Positions 60,851 through 61,584 of a stretch of DNA of 61,584 bases are shown piece by piece; position 1 is the stretch's first letter; each line of letters begins with the position of its first letter. The stretch comes from JASLDZ01 sp964242625 (GTDB taxonomy: Bacteria > Pseudomonadota > Alphaproteobacteria > Caulobacterales > Caulobacteraceae). Where the stretch lies: positions 1 to 61,584 of the forward strand of contig CAXTAO010000016.1 in assembly GCA_964242625.1 (NCBI GenBank), read 5' to 3'. The notes under the pieces were generated by a model. The model made no database searches, was not told where the DNA came from, and saw only the letters and a program-made list of their open reading frames with translations. Position numbers and translations under genes: made by a program.

Positions 60851-61584
60851 ATGCTCTCCTCGCTCTTCGGCGTGATCTCCAACGACATCGCCATCGACCT
60901 CGGCACGGCCAACTGCCTGATCTACCAGAAGGGCAAGGGCATCGTGCTCAACGAGCCCAGCGTGGTGGCCCTTCGCACCGTGGGCGGCCGCAAGCAGGTC
61001 CACGCCGTGGGCATAGAGGCCAAGCAGATGCTGGGCCGCACCCCCGGGCACATGGAGGCGATCCGCCCGATGCGCGACGGGGTGATCGCCGACTTCGAAG
61101 TGGCCGAGGAGATGATCAAGCACTTCATCCGCAAGGTTCACAACCGCAAGGGCTTCGTGAATCCCAAGGTGATCGTGTGCGTGCCCTCGGGCGCCACCGC
61201 CGTCGAGCGGCGCGCCATCAACGACAGCTGCCTCAACGCCGGCGCACGCCGGGTGGGGCTTATTGACGAGCCCATGGCCGCGGCCATCGGCGCAGGACTC
61301 CCCATTCACGAGCCGACCGGCTCCATGGTGGTCGACATCGGCGGCGGCACGACGGAGGTGGCGGTGCTGTCGCTCTCCGGCATCGTCTACTCGCGCTCGG
61401 TGCGGGTCGGCGGCGACAAGATGGACGACAGCATCATCTCCTACATGCGCCGCCATCATAACCTCTTGATCGGCGAGACCACCGCCGAGCGCATCAAGAA
61501 GGAGATCGGCACGGCCCGCGCCCCCGACAACGGCGAGGGGCTGGCCATCGAGGTCAAGGGCCGCGACCTGATGCAGGGCGTGCC
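60851..61584 (+). CDS. mreB: Rod-shape determining actin homolog (truncated by window edge)
   Basis: 244 codons plus two bases from the ATG at 60851, with no stop. It begins MLSSLFGVISNDIAIDLGTANCLIY, the phosphate-1 loop of the actin/MreB fold, and contains NEPSVVAL, DGVIADFEVAEEMIKHFI, VCVPSGATAVERRA and VDIGGGTTEVAVLSLSGIV, the second phosphate loop. It organises lateral wall synthesis. The 279-nt gap before it holds its promoter. mreC and mreD would be expected downstream, beyond the window. Confidence 0.97.
   Translation, partial: MLSSLFGVISNDIAIDLGTANCLIYQKGKGIVLNEPSVVALRTVGGRKQVHAVGIEAKQMLGRTPGHMEAIRPMRDGVIADFEVAEEMIKHFIRKVHNRKGFVNPKVIVCVPSGATAVERRAINDSCLNAGARRVGLIDEPMAAAIGAGLPIHEPTGSMVVDIGGGTTEVAVLSLSGIVYSRSVRVGGDKMDDSIISYMRRHHNLLIGETTAERIKKEIGTARAPDNGEGLAIEVKGRDLMQGV

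Overview
The window is a very GC-rich (roughly 70-75 %) stretch of chromosome from an alphaproteobacterium, most likely of the Caulobacterales type. Supporting signs are an mraZ-led dcw cluster with rnpB directly upstream, the cysE-DUF3126 pair, the dnaG-rpoD pair, a tRNA-His with no encoded G-1 and with A73, and a DnaG whose N-terminal zinc ligands are replaced. The genus is inference. Almost everything looks like core chromosome: genes are dense, often with 1-4 nt ATGA, GTGA or TGATG overlaps, and there is no prophage, insertion sequence or CRISPR array.

Layout. 1-5.6 kb: truncated acyl-CoA dehydrogenase, thiO-like oxidase, tRNA-His, an exbB-exbD-tonB operon, a PAS protein, tRNA-Leu and an rRNA/tRNA methyltransferase. 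5.7-16.3 kb: sulfur amino-acid genes (cystathionine beta-synthase, a transsulfuration enzyme, serine acetyltransferase) mixed with Mn-catalase, a membrane-anchored HTH-TPR protein, queF, a nitroreductase and a Nudix hydrolase. 16.3-26.2 kb: mntH, a translationally coupled lemA-TPM-TPM-small membrane protein operon, fumarylacetoacetase, a thioesterase coupled to a GH92 mannosidase, and a D-cysteine desulfhydrase/racemase pair. 26.2-35.2 kb (minus): the first part of the dcw cluster, mraZ-rsmH-ftsL-ftsI-murE-murF-mraY-murD. It stops at murD, where a convergent racemase gene replaces the usual ftsW-murG-murC continuation. 35.2-35.8 kb: periodic candidate MraZ boxes and RNase P RNA.

35.8-49 kb: a KimA-like permease behind an AmpD-type amidase, an aminotransferase coupled to a WecA/TagO-like transferase with an apparent CTG start, an orphan response regulator, polyprenyl diphosphate synthase, miaA and serB (head-to-head with overlapping start codons), mrp and a TDT-family exporter. 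49-61.6 kb: thyA-folA, a PEBP protein, a short decayed ORF patch resembling a DNA methyltransferase tail, rpoD, dnaG, low-complexity secreted proteins, a DUF885 protein, a TVP38-family membrane protein, and the 5' part of mreB at the right edge.

Functionally the window joins peptidoglycan precursor synthesis and division (dcw genes, ampD, ispB, the WecA-like transferase, mreB), sulfur amino-acid metabolism, metal and oxidative-stress handling (mntH, Mn-catalase, TonB energisation) and macromolecular synthesis (dnaG, rpoD, rnpB, miaA, queF, thyA, folA). I did not find a clear-cut new multi-gene system. The most unusual sequence signals are an abrupt drop in GC covering the 3' half of dnaG with its reading frame intact, the 10-nt-periodic boxes upstream of mraZ, the miaA/serB CATG start overlap, and the coupled lemA-TPM-TPM-small ORF operon.
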